This document shows positions 20,095 through 28,540 of a stretch of 64,000 nt of DNA, one piece after another. The notes beneath the pieces were generated by a model. That model saw nothing but the letters and a program-made list of their open reading frames with translations. It ran no database searches and was not told the origin of the DNA. The stretch covers positions 620,001 to 684,000 of the forward strand of contig NZ_CP130322.1 of assembly GCF_033025475.1 (NCBI RefSeq), in the 5' to 3' direction. Every line of letters starts with the position of its first letter. Position 1 is the stretch's first letter. The translations under genes were made by a program, and so were the position numbers. This stretch comes from Sphingomonas sp. C3-2 (GTDB lineage: Bacteria; Pseudomonadota; Alphaproteobacteria; Sphingomonadales; Sphingomonadaceae).

Positions 20095-21696
20095 TTACAT
20101 CCTGAATACGCCGAACGCCGGGCGTTCGGAGATCGGGGCTTCAAGCGTGGCGGCAAAGGCAAGGCCAAGGACGTCGCGGGTCTGTGCGGGGTCGATGATG
20201 CCATCGTCCCAAAGCCGCGCGGTCGCATGCCAGGGATTACCCTCATCCTCATAACGTTGGCGGATCGGCGCCTTGAAATGCTCGGCCTCTTCGGGCGTCC
20301 ATTTCTCGGCATCGCGGTGCACGGTCGCCAGCACCGACGCAGCCTGCTCCCCGCCCATCACCGAAATGCGGCTATTGGGCCAGCTGAACAGGAAGCGGGG
20401 GCTATAGGCGCGGCCACACATGCCGTAATTGCCCGCGCCAAAGCTGCCGCCGATCAGTACCGTCACCTTGGGCACGGTCGCGGTGGCAACCGCCGTCACC
20501 AGCTTGGCGCCGTGCTTGGCGATCCCCTCGGCCTCATATTTGCCGCCGACCATGAAGCCCGAGATGTTCTGGAGGAACAAGAGCGGAATGCGGCGCTGGC
20601 AGGCGAGTTCGATGAAATGTGCGCCCTTCACCGCGCTCTCGCTGAACAGCACGCCGTTATTGGCAAGGATCGCCACCGGCATGCCCCAGATATGCGCAAA
20701 GCCGCAGACGAGCGTGGTGCCATAGAGCGCCTTGAACTCGTGAAATTCACTACCGTCGACAATCCGCGCGATCACTTCGCGCACGTCATAGGGGGCACGC
20801 ACATCCTGCGGGATGATGCCGTAAAGTTCCTGCGGATCATATTTGGGCGGGCGTGGATCGATGCGCTTCACGCCCGGATCATGCGGATCGTTGAGCGTCG
20901 AGATGATGTCGCGCACGATGGTGAGCGCATGCTCATCATTCTCGGCGACATGATCGACTACGCCCGATTTGCGGCCATGCAGATCGCCGCCCCCCAGATC
21001 CTCGGCAGAGATCACCTCGCCCGTCGCCGCCTTCACCAGCGGCGGGCCGGCAAGGAAGATCGTGCCCTGATTGCGTACGATCACCGTCTCGTCGGACATG
21101 GCGGGCACATAGGCGCCGCCTGCGGTGCAACTGCCCATCACACAGGCAATTTGCGGGATGCCCTTTGCCGACATGTTGGCCTGGTTGAAAAATATCCGCC
21201 CGAAATGTTCGCGGTCAGGAAACACTTCGGCCTGATGCGGCAGGTTCGCGCCACCGGAATCGACCAGATAGATGCAGGGCAGATGGTTCTGCTCGGCAAT
21301 CTCCTGCGCGCGGAGATGCTTCTTCACCGTCATCGGGTAATAGGTGCCGCCCTTCACCGTTGCGTCATTCGCCACGATCATGCACTGGCGCCCCGAAACG
21401 CGCCCGATACCCGCGATCATGCCCGCGCCCGGCACTTCGCCATGATACATGTCGCACGCGGCCAGTTGCCCCATCTCGAGGAAGGGCGACCCCGGATCGA
21501 GCAGATGCTCAACCCGGTCGCGCGGCAACAACTTGCCGCGCGCCACATGCTTGGCGCGCGCCGCCTCGCTGCCGCCCAGCGCGGCCGTCGCAACATCGGT
21601 ATAAAGCTTGTCGACCAGCGCGCGATTATGATCGGCATTGGCGCGAAAGGCCTCGCTCTCGGGAGAGACCTTGGTGTCAAGAACAGGAGCGCTCAT
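20095..21696 (-). CDS. liuB: Methylcrotonyl-CoA carboxylase-type beta subunit (carboxyltransferase)
   Basis: This 533-residue carboxyltransferase moves CO2 from carboxybiotin to the acyl-CoA. Typical motifs are [58 protein letters not shown] (in two parts) and [19 protein letters not shown], which match methylcrotonyl/geranyl-CoA carboxylases. The start is the ATG at 21696, which overlaps the stop of the preceding small membrane protein (TAATG). The open frame continues upstream without family character. Confidence 0.93.
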   Translation of the reverse strand: MSAPVLDTKVSPESEAFRANADHNRALVDKLYTDVATAALGGSEAARAKHVARGKLLPRDRVEHLLDPGSPFLEMGQLAACDMYHGEVPGAGMIAGIGRVSGRQCMIVANDATVKGGTYYPMTVKKHLRAQEIAEQNHLPCIYLVDSGGANLPHQAEVFPDREHFGRIFFNQANMSAKGIPQIACVMGSCTAGGAYVPAMSDETVIVRNQGTIFLAGPPLVKAATGEVISAEDLGGGDLHGRKSGVVDHVAENDEHALTIVRDIISTLNDPHDPGVKRIDPRPPKYDPQELYGIIPQDVRAPYDVREVIARIVDGSEFHEFKALYGTTLVCGFAHIWGMPVAILANNGVLFSESAVKGAHFIELACQRRIPLLFLQNISGFMVGGKYEAEGIAKHGAKLVTAVATATVPKVTVLIGGSFGAGNYGMCGRAYSPRFLFSWPNSRISVMGGEQAASVLATVHRDAEKWTPEEAEHFKAPIRQRYEDEGNPWHATARLWDDGIIDPAQTRDVLGLAFAATLEAPISERPAFGVFRM

Positions 21697-21941
21697 TAAG
21701 CCTCGGCTTTCTTGCGGATGAGATAGCGATAAACGCCGAACAGATTGATCGCGAGCAGGACAAGGTTCTGCACCGCAAGCGGCGGGGTGCCGTTGACGAC
21801 ACCCGAAATGATCCACGCACAGGATGCGAAAACGAACAGTACGAAGCCCCAGCCGGTAACCCGGCGGCTATGATCCCAGGCGATCATCATCGCCGCGATC
21901 ATGCCGCTGATGCTTGCGAACCATTCGATCGCGCCGTTCAT
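21696..21941 (-). CDS. Small integral membrane protein inside the liu-type operon
   Basis: This is an 81-residue protein with three hydrophobic segments (about 5-22, 28-48 and 55-73), a basic loop [10 protein letters not shown] and a basic tail [11 protein letters not shown]. It overlaps the isovaleryl-CoA dehydrogenase stop (ATGA) and the carboxylase beta start (TAATG), so it is translationally coupled at both ends. I recognise no specific family; it resembles small membrane proteins sometimes annotated as half of a PnuC-like or SWEET-like fold. Function is unknown. Confidence 0.75.
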   Translation of the reverse strand: MNGAIEWFASISGMIAAMMIAWDHSRRVTGWGFVLFVFASCAWIISGVVNGTPPLAVQNLVLLAINLFGVYRYLIRKKAEA

Positions 21942-23098
21942 GCGCCGATCAGTTCCCGGCCGATCAGCATACGGCGAATTTCATTGGTGCCGGCGCCGAT
22001 GTCGAGCAGCTTGGCATCGCGCAGATAGCGTTCGACCGGCCAGTCCTTGGTGTAGCCCGCACCGCCCAGCGCCTGAATCGCCTCGAGCGCGGCCTTCACC
22101 GCATTCTCGCTGGCCAGCAGGATCGCGCCCGCCGCGTCAAACCGCGTCGTCCGGCCGGCATCGCACGCCTTCGCCACCGCATAGACATAGGCCCGCGCCG
22201 ATTGCAGCGCGACATACATGTCCGCCACCTTGGCCTGCATCAGCTGGAACGAACCGATCGCCTTGCCGAACTGCTTGCGCTCGCGAACATAGGGAATGAC
22301 GACGTCGAGACAGGCCTGCATGATCCCGAGCTGGACGCCCGAAAGCACCGCGCGTTCGTAATCCAGCCCCGACATCAGCACGCCGACGCCACCGTGCAGC
22401 GGCCCCATCACCGCGCTTTCGGGCAAGAAACAATCGTCGAACACCAGTTCGGCGGTCGGGCTGCCGCGCATCCCCATCTTGTCGATCTTCTGACCGATTG
22501 AAAAACCGGGCATGTCCTTTTCGATGAGGAATGCGGTGATCGCCTTCGATCCCTCCCCGCCGGTCTTGGCATAGACGACCAGCGTGTCGGCATAGGCCGC
22601 GTTGGTGATCCAGAATTTGGTGCCATTGAGCACATAGCCGCCGTCACGCGGCTCGGCGCGCAGCTTCATCCCCACCACGTCCGATCCGGCACCCGTTTCC
22701 GACATGGCGAGCGAACCGACATGCTCGCCGGAAATCAGCCCGGGAAGATATTTCGCCTTCTGCTCGGCCGTGCCCCAGCGGCGGATCTGGTTCACGCACA
22801 GGTTGGAATGCGCGCCGTAGGAAAGGCCGATCGATGCCGATGCGCGGCTGACTTCCTCCACCGCGAGGACATGTTCGAGATAGCCAAGGCCAAGCCCGCC
22901 ATCCTCTGGCTCGACAGTGATTCCGTGCAGGCCAAGCGCCCCCATTTCGGGCCACAGGTCGCGCGGAAACCAGTCTTCGGCGTCGATCTTCGCGGCCAGC
23001 GGGGCAATGCGGTCATCGGCGAAGCGGCGCGTCGTATCGCGGATCATTTCCGCATTTTCGCCCAGCGCAAAATCAAAATCGGGGGTGGCTATGACCAT
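21938..23098 (-). CDS. liuA: Isovaleryl-CoA dehydrogenase
   Basis: This 386-residue FAD acyl-CoA dehydrogenase converts isovaleryl-CoA to 3-methylcrotonyl-CoA in leucine breakdown. It has SYGAHSNLCVNQIRRWG (near 95), SLAMSETGAGSDVVGM at the FAD/substrate site, and GGAGYTKDWPVERYLRDAKLL at the C-terminus. The catalytic glutamate of this family lies in the helix near GLDYERAVLSG, as in isovaleryl-CoA dehydrogenase. The start is the ATG at 23098 (MVIATPDFDFALG) with GGAGAG upstream. It is the first gene of the minus-strand operon and divergent from a LysR regulator. Confidence 0.94.
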   Translation of the reverse strand: MVIATPDFDFALGENAEMIRDTTRRFADDRIAPLAAKIDAEDWFPRDLWPEMGALGLHGITVEPEDGGLGLGYLEHVLAVEEVSRASASIGLSYGAHSNLCVNQIRRWGTAEQKAKYLPGLISGEHVGSLAMSETGAGSDVVGMKLRAEPRDGGYVLNGTKFWITNAAYADTLVVYAKTGGEGSKAITAFLIEKDMPGFSIGQKIDKMGMRGSPTAELVFDDCFLPESAVMGPLHGGVGVLMSGLDYERAVLSGVQLGIMQACLDVVIPYVRERKQFGKAIGSFQLMQAKVADMYVALQSARAYVYAVAKACDAGRTTRFDAAGAILLASENAVKAALEAIQALGGAGYTKDWPVERYLRDAKLLDIGAGTNEIRRMLIGRELIGA

Positions 23099-23166
23099 GT
23101 CTCGTCTCTCCTTGGGACAAAGGCATAACGCCGTTTCAGCCATCGCAAAAATTGAAATCCATCCAA

Positions 23167-23194
23167 TTTATCCATAGATTTTACCTATGATAAA
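23167..23194. promoter_or_regulatory. Inverted repeat, likely LysR operator
   Basis: The arms TTTATCCATAG and CTATGATAAA are near-perfect inverted repeats (one extra base in the left arm) around the spacer ATTTTAC. It lies in the 88-bp divergent region between the LysR gene and the liu-type operon and includes the LysR start codon (23187-23189). LysR regulators bind interrupted palindromes of this kind between themselves and their targets, so control of both directions is the natural reading. Confidence 0.6.
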
Positions 23195-24080
23195 CCGGAC
23201 GCACCTTCGTCAGTTCCTTGCCGTTGTCGATACAGGCAATTTCACCCGTGCCGCCAATCGCATCCATGTCGCCCAGCCCACTTTGTCCGCCGGCATCAGC
23301 GAACTGGAAAAACGCTTGGGCGCGAAATTGTTCACCCGCAGCAATCGGCGTGTCCAATTGACCGAGGCCGGAAACCGGCTGCTCGCCCATGCAAGATCGA
23401 TCGAGCGTGAATTTCAATTGGCCGAACAGGGCATCACCGGAATTGCGGCGCCCCGCCGCCCGATCAAGCTGGGTCTGCTCGCCTCGCTCCCCACCGAAAT
23501 GATCGCACATACAGTGCAGGCCTATCACGCCCCCGATCCGCTCGAGCTGATGGAGGGCAGCGAACGCGAACTGGCCACCGCGCTTTCCGCCGGCCGGATC
23601 GATATCGCCCTCACCTTGCTCCGTCCCGGCGACACCAGGCTGACGCGCGAGCATCTGTTCGACGAAGGCTATCGCCTCGCGCTCTCCGATCGCCACCCGC
23701 TGGCCGGGCGGGCCGAGATCGACCCGGCGGAGGTCGCGGGCGAAACGATGATCGCGCGGCGCGCGTGCGAGATGCTGGCCGACACCAGCCGCTTCTTCAC
23801 CGAACGCGGCGTCCGTCCGCCCTTCGCCATGCGCACCGCGAATGACGACCGCGCACTGGCGATGGTCCGCGCCGGGCTTGGCATCACCGTCACCCCGGAA
23901 TCGCTGGCGCGCGAGGGCATCATCCTGTCGCGGCTCACCGGTTTCGACGGCCGGCGCGAAATCGGGCTTGTGTTCGGCCCGCATTGGACCGAGCATTATG
24001 GGCAGGACCATGCGCTGATCGCCGCGATCCGCAGCGGCATTGCCGTTCGCACGGAAAGCGAGGCGCACAGGGTTGATTAG
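23187..24080 (+). CDS. LysR-family transcriptional regulator
   Basis: This is a 297-residue regulator with the N-terminal winged helix-turn-helix HLRQFLAVVDTGNFTRAANRIHVAQPTLSAGISELEKRLG (about 6-45, given in family register) and a substrate-binding domain starting near residue 90 (IKLGLLASLP). It is divergent from the isovaleryl-CoA dehydrogenase operon and co-directional with a thiolase gene 45 bp downstream, so regulation of leucine/isovalerate breakdown is likely. The ATG has no Shine-Dalgarno sequence and lies inside an inverted repeat, so the transcript may be leaderless or the operator autoregulatory. Confidence 0.93.
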   Translation: MINRTHLRQFLAVVDTGNFTRAANRIHVAQPTLSAGISELEKRLGAKLFTRSNRRVQLTEAGNRLLAHARSIEREFQLAEQGITGIAAPRRPIKLGLLASLPTEMIAHTVQAYHAPDPLELMEGSERELATALSAGRIDIALTLLRPGDTRLTREHLFDEGYRLALSDRHPLAGRAEIDPAEVAGETMIARRACEMLADTSRFFTERGVRPPFAMRTANDDRALAMVRAGLGITVTPESLAREGIILSRLTGFDGRREIGLVFGPHWTEHYGQDHALIAAIRSGIAVRTESEAHRVD

Positions 24081-24125
24081 GGATGCCCCGGATCGGCCTG
24101 AACTGAACAACAAGGATATCGTAAT

Positions 24126-25313
24126 ATGACCGCAGATCCCGTCGTCATCATTTCCTATGCGCGCACCCCGATGGGCAGTTTCCAGGGCAGCCTGGCGGGT
24201 GCCAGCGCCACCGAACTCGGCGCCGCGGCGGTGAAGGCAGCCGTCGAGCGCGCCGGGGTTTCGGGCGACAAGGTGGAACGGATCTATATGGGCTGCGTGC
24301 TTCCCGCCGGGCTCGGCCAGGCGCCCGCGCGGCAAGCCGCGATCAAGGCGGGCCTGCCGAAGTCTGTCGAGGCGACCACCGTCAACAAGATGTGCGGTTC
24401 GGGCATGCAGGCCGCGATCATGGCGGCGGACGCGCTGGCCGCCGGATCGGTCGACCTGCTCATCGCCGGGGGCATGGAAAGCATGACCAATGCCCCCTAT
24501 CTGCTCCAGAAGCATCGCGGCGGCGCCCGCCTCGGGCATGACCGGGTATTCGATCACATGTTCCTCGACGGGCTTGAAGACGCCTATGAACCCGGCCGCG
24601 CGATGGGCAGCTTTGCCGAGGAAACGGCGACCGAATATCAGTTCACCCGCGCCGCGCAGGACGATTTCGCAATCGCCTCGCTCACCCGCGCACAGACCGC
24701 CCAGCAAAGCGGCGCGTTCGACCGCGAAATTGTCGCCGTCGAGATTTCAGGGCGCAAGGGCACGGTCACCGTCGACAAGGACGAACAGCCTTTGAAGGGC
24801 GATGCGTCGAAGATCCCCAATCTGAAGCCCGCTTTCGCCAAGGACGGCACGATCACCGCCGCCAACGCCTCGTCGATCTCGGACGGCGCAGCCGCCCTGG
24901 TGATGACGCGTCAAAGCGTGGCCGATGCGCTTGGGCTGAAGCCGGTAGCCCGCGTCGTTTCCACCGCCGCGCATGCCCATGAACCCGCGCGCTTCACCAC
25001 CGCCCCCGTCGGCGCAATGCAAAAGGCGCTCGACAAGGCCGGCTGGGCGGTCGGCGATGTTGATCTGTTCGAGGTGAACGAAGCCTTTGCCTGCGTTTCG
25101 ATGATCGCGATGCACGATCTCGGCATCCCGCACGACAAGGTGAACGTGAACGGTGGCGCTACCGCGCTGGGTCATCCCATCGGCGCGTCGGGCGCACGGA
25201 TCATGGCCACGCTCATTGCCGCGCTTCAGAACCGCGGCGGCAAGAAGGGGCTCGCCTCGCTCTGCATCGGCGGCGGCGAAGCCACGGCCGTCGCGCTCGA
25301 ACTCATCGACTGA
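24126..25313 (+). CDS. Acetyl-CoA acetyltransferase (thiolase)
   Basis: This 395-residue thiolase interconverts two acetyl-CoA and acetoacetyl-CoA. The catalytic residues are in place: Cys90 in VNKMCGSGMQAA, the histidine in GGATALGHPIGASGAR, and the second cysteine in SLCIGGGEATA. GMESMTNAPYLL is the expected biosynthetic/degradative type II thiolase motif. Downstream of the LysR gene and opposite the liu-type operon, it would handle acetoacetyl-CoA from acetoacetate, although no CoA transferase for acetoacetate is seen here. A terminator hairpin follows. Confidence 0.94.
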   Translation: MTADPVVIISYARTPMGSFQGSLAGASATELGAAAVKAAVERAGVSGDKVERIYMGCVLPAGLGQAPARQAAIKAGLPKSVEATTVNKMCGSGMQAAIMAADALAAGSVDLLIAGGMESMTNAPYLLQKHRGGARLGHDRVFDHMFLDGLEDAYEPGRAMGSFAEETATEYQFTRAAQDDFAIASLTRAQTAQQSGAFDREIVAVEISGRKGTVTVDKDEQPLKGDASKIPNLKPAFAKDGTITAANASSISDGAAALVMTRQSVADALGLKPVARVVSTAAHAHEPARFTTAPVGAMQKALDKAGWAVGDVDLFEVNEAFACVSMIAMHDLGIPHDKVNVNGGATALGHPIGASGARIMATLIAALQNRGGKKGLASLCIGGGEATAVALELID

Positions 25314-25317
25314 AAAT

Positions 25318-25349
25318 GAAAAAGGGGAGCCGCAAGGTTCCCCTTTTCA
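25318..25349. terminator. Bidirectional terminator between thiolase and SH3 genes
   Basis: A hairpin with arms AAAAGGGGA and TCCCCTTTT and a short loop (GCCGCAAGGT) lies directly after the thiolase stop, between convergent genes. A-rich and T-rich ends on both sides would serve both strands. Confidence 0.8.
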
Positions 25350-25369
25350 ATCCATACAGTGCTGCCGGT

Positions 25370-25855
25370 TCAGTTGCCGGGGTCTTCGTCACCCCAGATA
25401 TGACTGGTCTCGATATAGCCAGCCTTGCCGCCCACGCGCAGCAGGCACCAGCCATTGGCGCATTCCTCGATCTTGCCGATCACGCCCGGTTCCGCTCGCC
25501 AGCTCACCTTGGCTGAGCCATCGGGGGATGCCCGCATCGGCCGCACGCCGCCCTGCACGATTGCGCTGCGCTCCTCGCTCAGCAGGTTGGCCTGCATCCA
25601 GCCGGTAGCACCCTCAGGGTCCTGCACCTTGCGCCAGTTCGGAAAGGTCTCGACCACCTTCACGGGTAGGCCGGCGCGCTGGTACAGCCAGCTTGCCGGG
25701 AATTGCCGTCCGGGTCCGGTGCGCGTGCGCGCCTTGCCCGCCGAAATCGAGGCCCAATAGGGCGGCGCCTTCTGGGCTTGGGCCGGGGCACCGGCTCCCG
25801 AAGCAACCATAACCGCCATAGCCAGCACAACGGCCAGCGACTTTCCTGCGCGCAT
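25370..25855 (-). CDS. Exported bacterial SH3-domain protein
   Basis: This is a 161-residue protein with a signal peptide (MRAGKSLAVVLAMAVMVASG, cleavage near AQA) and two SH3-like modules: ARTRTGPGRQFPASWLYQRAG...WRKVQDPEGATGWM and a second one ending WCLLRVGGKAGYIETSHIWG. This pattern (SH3_4, DUF1058/YgiM-like) is common in alphaproteobacteria and thought to bind cell-wall material. The start is the ATG at 25855 with GGGGGA upstream. It is divergent from a hydroxyacid dehydrogenase gene. Confidence 0.85.
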   Translation of the reverse strand: MRAGKSLAVVLAMAVMVASGAGAPAQAQKAPPYWASISAGKARTRTGPGRQFPASWLYQRAGLPVKVVETFPNWRKVQDPEGATGWMQANLLSEERSAIVQGGVRPMRASPDGSAKVSWRAEPGVIGKIEECANGWCLLRVGGKAGYIETSHIWGDEDPGN

Positions 25856-25971
25856 GATTCCCCCCATGGTCGAAACAGTTACCCTTTTCGCAAATGCAGC
25901 AGGCACCTTCAAGCCGCTCCGGCATCGCTTCGTCTTGACGGATCGCCCCCGCCGCGCCTAGCGCAGGGGAC

Positions 25972-26970
25972 ATGACACGGATCGAACGCCCCCAGCAGCC
26001 GAAAATCGTGGTCACGCGCCGCCTCCCCGCGCCCATCGAGGCGCGGATGACGGAGCTGTTCGATACCACGCTGAACCCCGGTGATACGCAGATGGGGCGC
26101 AGCGATCTGATTCGCGCCGTCGCCGAATGCGATGTGCTGGTCCCCACGCTCACCGACGCGATCGATGCAGAGGTAATCAATGCCGCAGGCCCGCGCCTCA
26201 AACTGATCGCGAATTTCGGCAACGGCATCGATCATATCGATCTCAAAGCCGCGCGCGCACGCGGCATCATCGTCACCAACACCCCCGGCGTGCTGACCGA
26301 GGATGCCGCCGACATGGCAATGGCGCTGCTGCTCTCGGTTCCGCGCAGGCTGGCCGAGGGCGAACGGCTCGTACGCTCGGATCGCTGGACCGGCTGGACC
26401 CCCACCGGCATGCTCGGCCGCCGGATCAACGGCAAGACGCTGGGCATTGTCGGCATGGGGCGGATCGGTCAGGCGATCGCGCTGCGCGCGCGCGGCTTTG
26501 GGCTGTCGATCATCTATCATAATCGCCGCCGCCTGCCCGATGTGGTGGAACGCGCCGTCGGTGCCCGCTGGCATGCCGAACTGGACGAGATGCTGGCCGA
26601 GGCGGATTTCGTCTCGATCAACTGTCCGCACAATGCGGAAACGACCAAATTGATCGATGCCCGGCGCATCGCGCTGATGCGCCCCGATGCCGCGCTCATC
26701 AACATCGCCCGCGGAGAGATCGTCGACGAAGCCGCGCTGATCGACGCACTCGAAAGCGGCCGGATCGGCGGCGCGGGGCTGGACGTCTTCACCAACGAAC
26801 CCGGCATTTCCCCGCGCCTGCGCGCGCTCGATAATGTCGTGCTACTGCCGCACATGGCGTCCGCTACGATCGAGGCGCGCGAGGACACCGGCAACAAGGT
26901 GATCGCCAACATCCGCATGTGGGCCGACGGGCACCGTCCGCCCGATCAGGTGCTCGAAGGCTGGGCCTGA
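25972..26970 (+). CDS. D-2-hydroxyacid dehydrogenase (glyoxylate/hydroxypyruvate reductase type)
   Basis: This 332-residue NAD(P)H-dependent enzyme of the D-isomer 2-hydroxyacid dehydrogenase family probably reduces glyoxylate or hydroxypyruvate. The nucleotide-binding motif is LGIVGMGRIGQAIA near 158-171. The active-site arginine is in NIARGEIVDE, the glutamate in LDVFTNEP and the histidine in LLPHMASAT. The N-terminal IANFGNGIDHIDL is typical of the glyoxylate reductase branch. It appears to be a single-gene unit, convergent with the membrane protein gene that follows. Confidence 0.88.
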   Translation: MTRIERPQQPKIVVTRRLPAPIEARMTELFDTTLNPGDTQMGRSDLIRAVAECDVLVPTLTDAIDAEVINAAGPRLKLIANFGNGIDHIDLKAARARGIIVTNTPGVLTEDAADMAMALLLSVPRRLAEGERLVRSDRWTGWTPTGMLGRRINGKTLGIVGMGRIGQAIALRARGFGLSIIYHNRRRLPDVVERAVGARWHAELDEMLAEADFVSINCPHNAETTKLIDARRIALMRPDAALINIARGEIVDEAALIDALESGRIGGAGLDVFTNEPGISPRLRALDNVVLLPHMASATIEAREDTGNKVIANIRMWADGHRPPDQVLEGWA

Positions 26971-27029
26971 CCGGATTCAGCCTCTGGTCAGCGGGTGCAC
27001 GGCGCTCAAACGCCCGCACAATAGCGCGC

Positions 27030-27530
27030 TCAATTCCAGCTGCTCCGCGCAAGCCAGGTCGTCAGCTTGCGCTTGAGGCTGCGGATCACCAGCCCGATAT
27101 GCAGCGCATAAATCGCGGCAAAGCCGCCAGCCCATGGCAGCCAGCTGCTCCGGTCGAATAGCGCCAGCTTGGCGCAGACCAGCAGCACCAGCCAGAAGAT
27201 GATGATAACGCGCATGTTGAGCGTGAAGCGGATCGCGCGATACCCCGCCGGCAGAACGACAATATTGTCGGCGGGTTCATCCAGCTCGGCGGTGCTGGCG
27301 CGCAACCGCTCCACCGTTCCGCCGTCGACATAGCCAAAGGCGTCCCAGCGCTCGAGGCGCGTATACCCCTCGCCGCGCCGAAAGGCGAAACCATCGGGGG
27401 ACAGCCATTCCACCTCGTAATGCGTGCCAAACCCCGAGACGATCCGACGAAACCGCTCATCGTCCAGCGCCGGCCACGGCATTTCATAGCTCAGCGTCCC
27501 ATCCGCCAGCCGCCGCCAGTCAATTTCCAC
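27030..27530 (-). CDS. Unknown protein with two C-terminal membrane segments
   Basis: I do not recognise this protein of about 166 residues. The N-terminal 110 residues look soluble (VEIDWRRLADGTLSYEMPWP, later RRGEGYTRLERWDAFGYVDG). Two hydrophobic segments follow (RVIIIFWLVLLVCAKLALF and GGFAAIYALHIGLVI), then a basic tail. I chose a GTG start at 27530 so that the gene begins after the upstream CitE-like stop; an ATG at 27587 would overlap that gene by 26 bases. Co-directional and close to the second CitE-like gene, so possibly co-transcribed. Confidence 0.55.
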   Translation of the reverse strand: MEIDWRRLADGTLSYEMPWPALDDERFRRIVSGFGTHYEVEWLSPDGFAFRRGEGYTRLERWDAFGYVDGGTVERLRASTAELDEPADNIVVLPAGYRAIRFTLNMRVIIIFWLVLLVCAKLALFDRSSWLPWAGGFAAIYALHIGLVIRSLKRKLTTWLARSSWN

Positions 27531-27561
27531 ACCGCCGCGAATCTTCGCCTGTCTCCGCAGA

Positions 27562-28416
27562 TCAGCGCGCGGCAATGGCCGCGGCAACCGCCACGGCCTG
27601 CTCGGCCTGCACCAGATGAAGCCGCTCGGTCATCTTGCCATTCACACGGATCGCGCCCTTGCCCGCGTTTTCGGGATCGGCAAAGGCCGCTATGATCGCC
27701 TGTGCCTCAGCCAGTTCGGCTTCGCTCGGGGCAAAGGCGGCATTGGCAATCGCGATCTGCGCCGGGTGGATCAGCGTCTTGCCGTCAAAGCCAAAGGCGA
27801 CTCCTTCCGCGCACGCTGCCTGCAATTGCGCCACATCCTCGATCGCGTTGCACACACCGTCGAGCACCGCGATCCCTGCCATGCGCGCCGCCGCAACCGA
27901 CATTGACAGAAAGGGGTGAAAGGGCGTGCGATCGGCCGTGAGGCGGATCCGCATTTCCTTGGCGAGATCGTTGGTCCCCATCACGAAGCATTCAAGCCTG
28001 GCGGCGCGTGCGGCAGAGGCAATCGGCGCCAGCTGGAACATGGCAGCGCACGTCTCGATCATCGCCCAGAGCGGCTTGCCACCCAGCCCGGCAGCATAGC
28101 GTGCCACATCCTCGGCGGAGCTGACCTTGGGGGCAAGCACGGCATCCGCATTCGAATGCGCCACGGCGGCAAGGTCATCCCGCCCCCATTCGGTATCGAG
28201 CCCGTTCACGCGGATCACCAGTTCGCGGTTTCCAAAACCGCCTTCGCGCGCGGCCGCCACCGCAGCATCGCGCGCCGCCAGCTTCATTTCCGGCGCCACC
28301 GCATCTTCCAGATCGAGGATGACGACGTCGGCATCAAGCGTGCGCGCCTTTTCAATCGCGCGGGCGTTGGAAGCGGGCAGATACAGGGCGCTGCGGCGGG
28401 GGCGGATCATGGTCAT
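27562..28416 (-). CDS. CitE-like CoA-ester lyase, second copy
   Basis: This is a 284-residue HpcH/HpaI-type lyase, clearly homologous to the gene at 16157-17002 but divergent: RSALYLPASNARAIEKA, VVILDLEDAVAPE, LVIRVNGLDTEWG, the metal glutamate in AMIETCAAMFQL, FVMGTNDLAKEM and FGFDGKTLIHPAQI. These features match the malyl/citramalyl-CoA lyase side of the family. It stands apart from carboxylase or hydratase genes, between a chemoreceptor and an unknown membrane protein. The likely reaction is cleavage of a 3-hydroxyacyl-CoA to acetyl-CoA and a keto acid; the substrate is not determinable here. Confidence 0.85.
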   Translation of the reverse strand: MTMIRPRRSALYLPASNARAIEKARTLDADVVILDLEDAVAPEMKLAARDAAVAAAREGGFGNRELVIRVNGLDTEWGRDDLAAVAHSNADAVLAPKVSSAEDVARYAAGLGGKPLWAMIETCAAMFQLAPIASAARAARLECFVMGTNDLAKEMRIRLTADRTPFHPFLSMSVAAARMAGIAVLDGVCNAIEDVAQLQAACAEGVAFGFDGKTLIHPAQIAIANAAFAPSEAELAEAQAIIAAFADPENAGKGAIRVNGKMTERLHLVQAEQAVAVAAAIAAR

Positions 28417-28478
28417 GGATCGCTAAAAGCCCGAATTGGCGCGCGGTGACAATGAAAATGTCTCCCGCCCCACCGAAT

Positions 28479-28508
28479 AAAAAAACCGCCCGGGCATTGC
28501 CCGGGCGG
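28479..28508 (-). terminator. Rho-independent terminator after the globin-coupled chemoreceptor
   Basis: A perfect GC stem, CCGCCCGGGC and GCCCGGGCGG with a two-base AT loop region (28486-28508), is followed on the minus strand by a run of seven T. It lies 33 bases past the chemoreceptor stop. Confidence 0.88.
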
Positions 28509-28540
28509 TGCAGTTTTCCCTCCACAGGGCAAAAGGTTGA

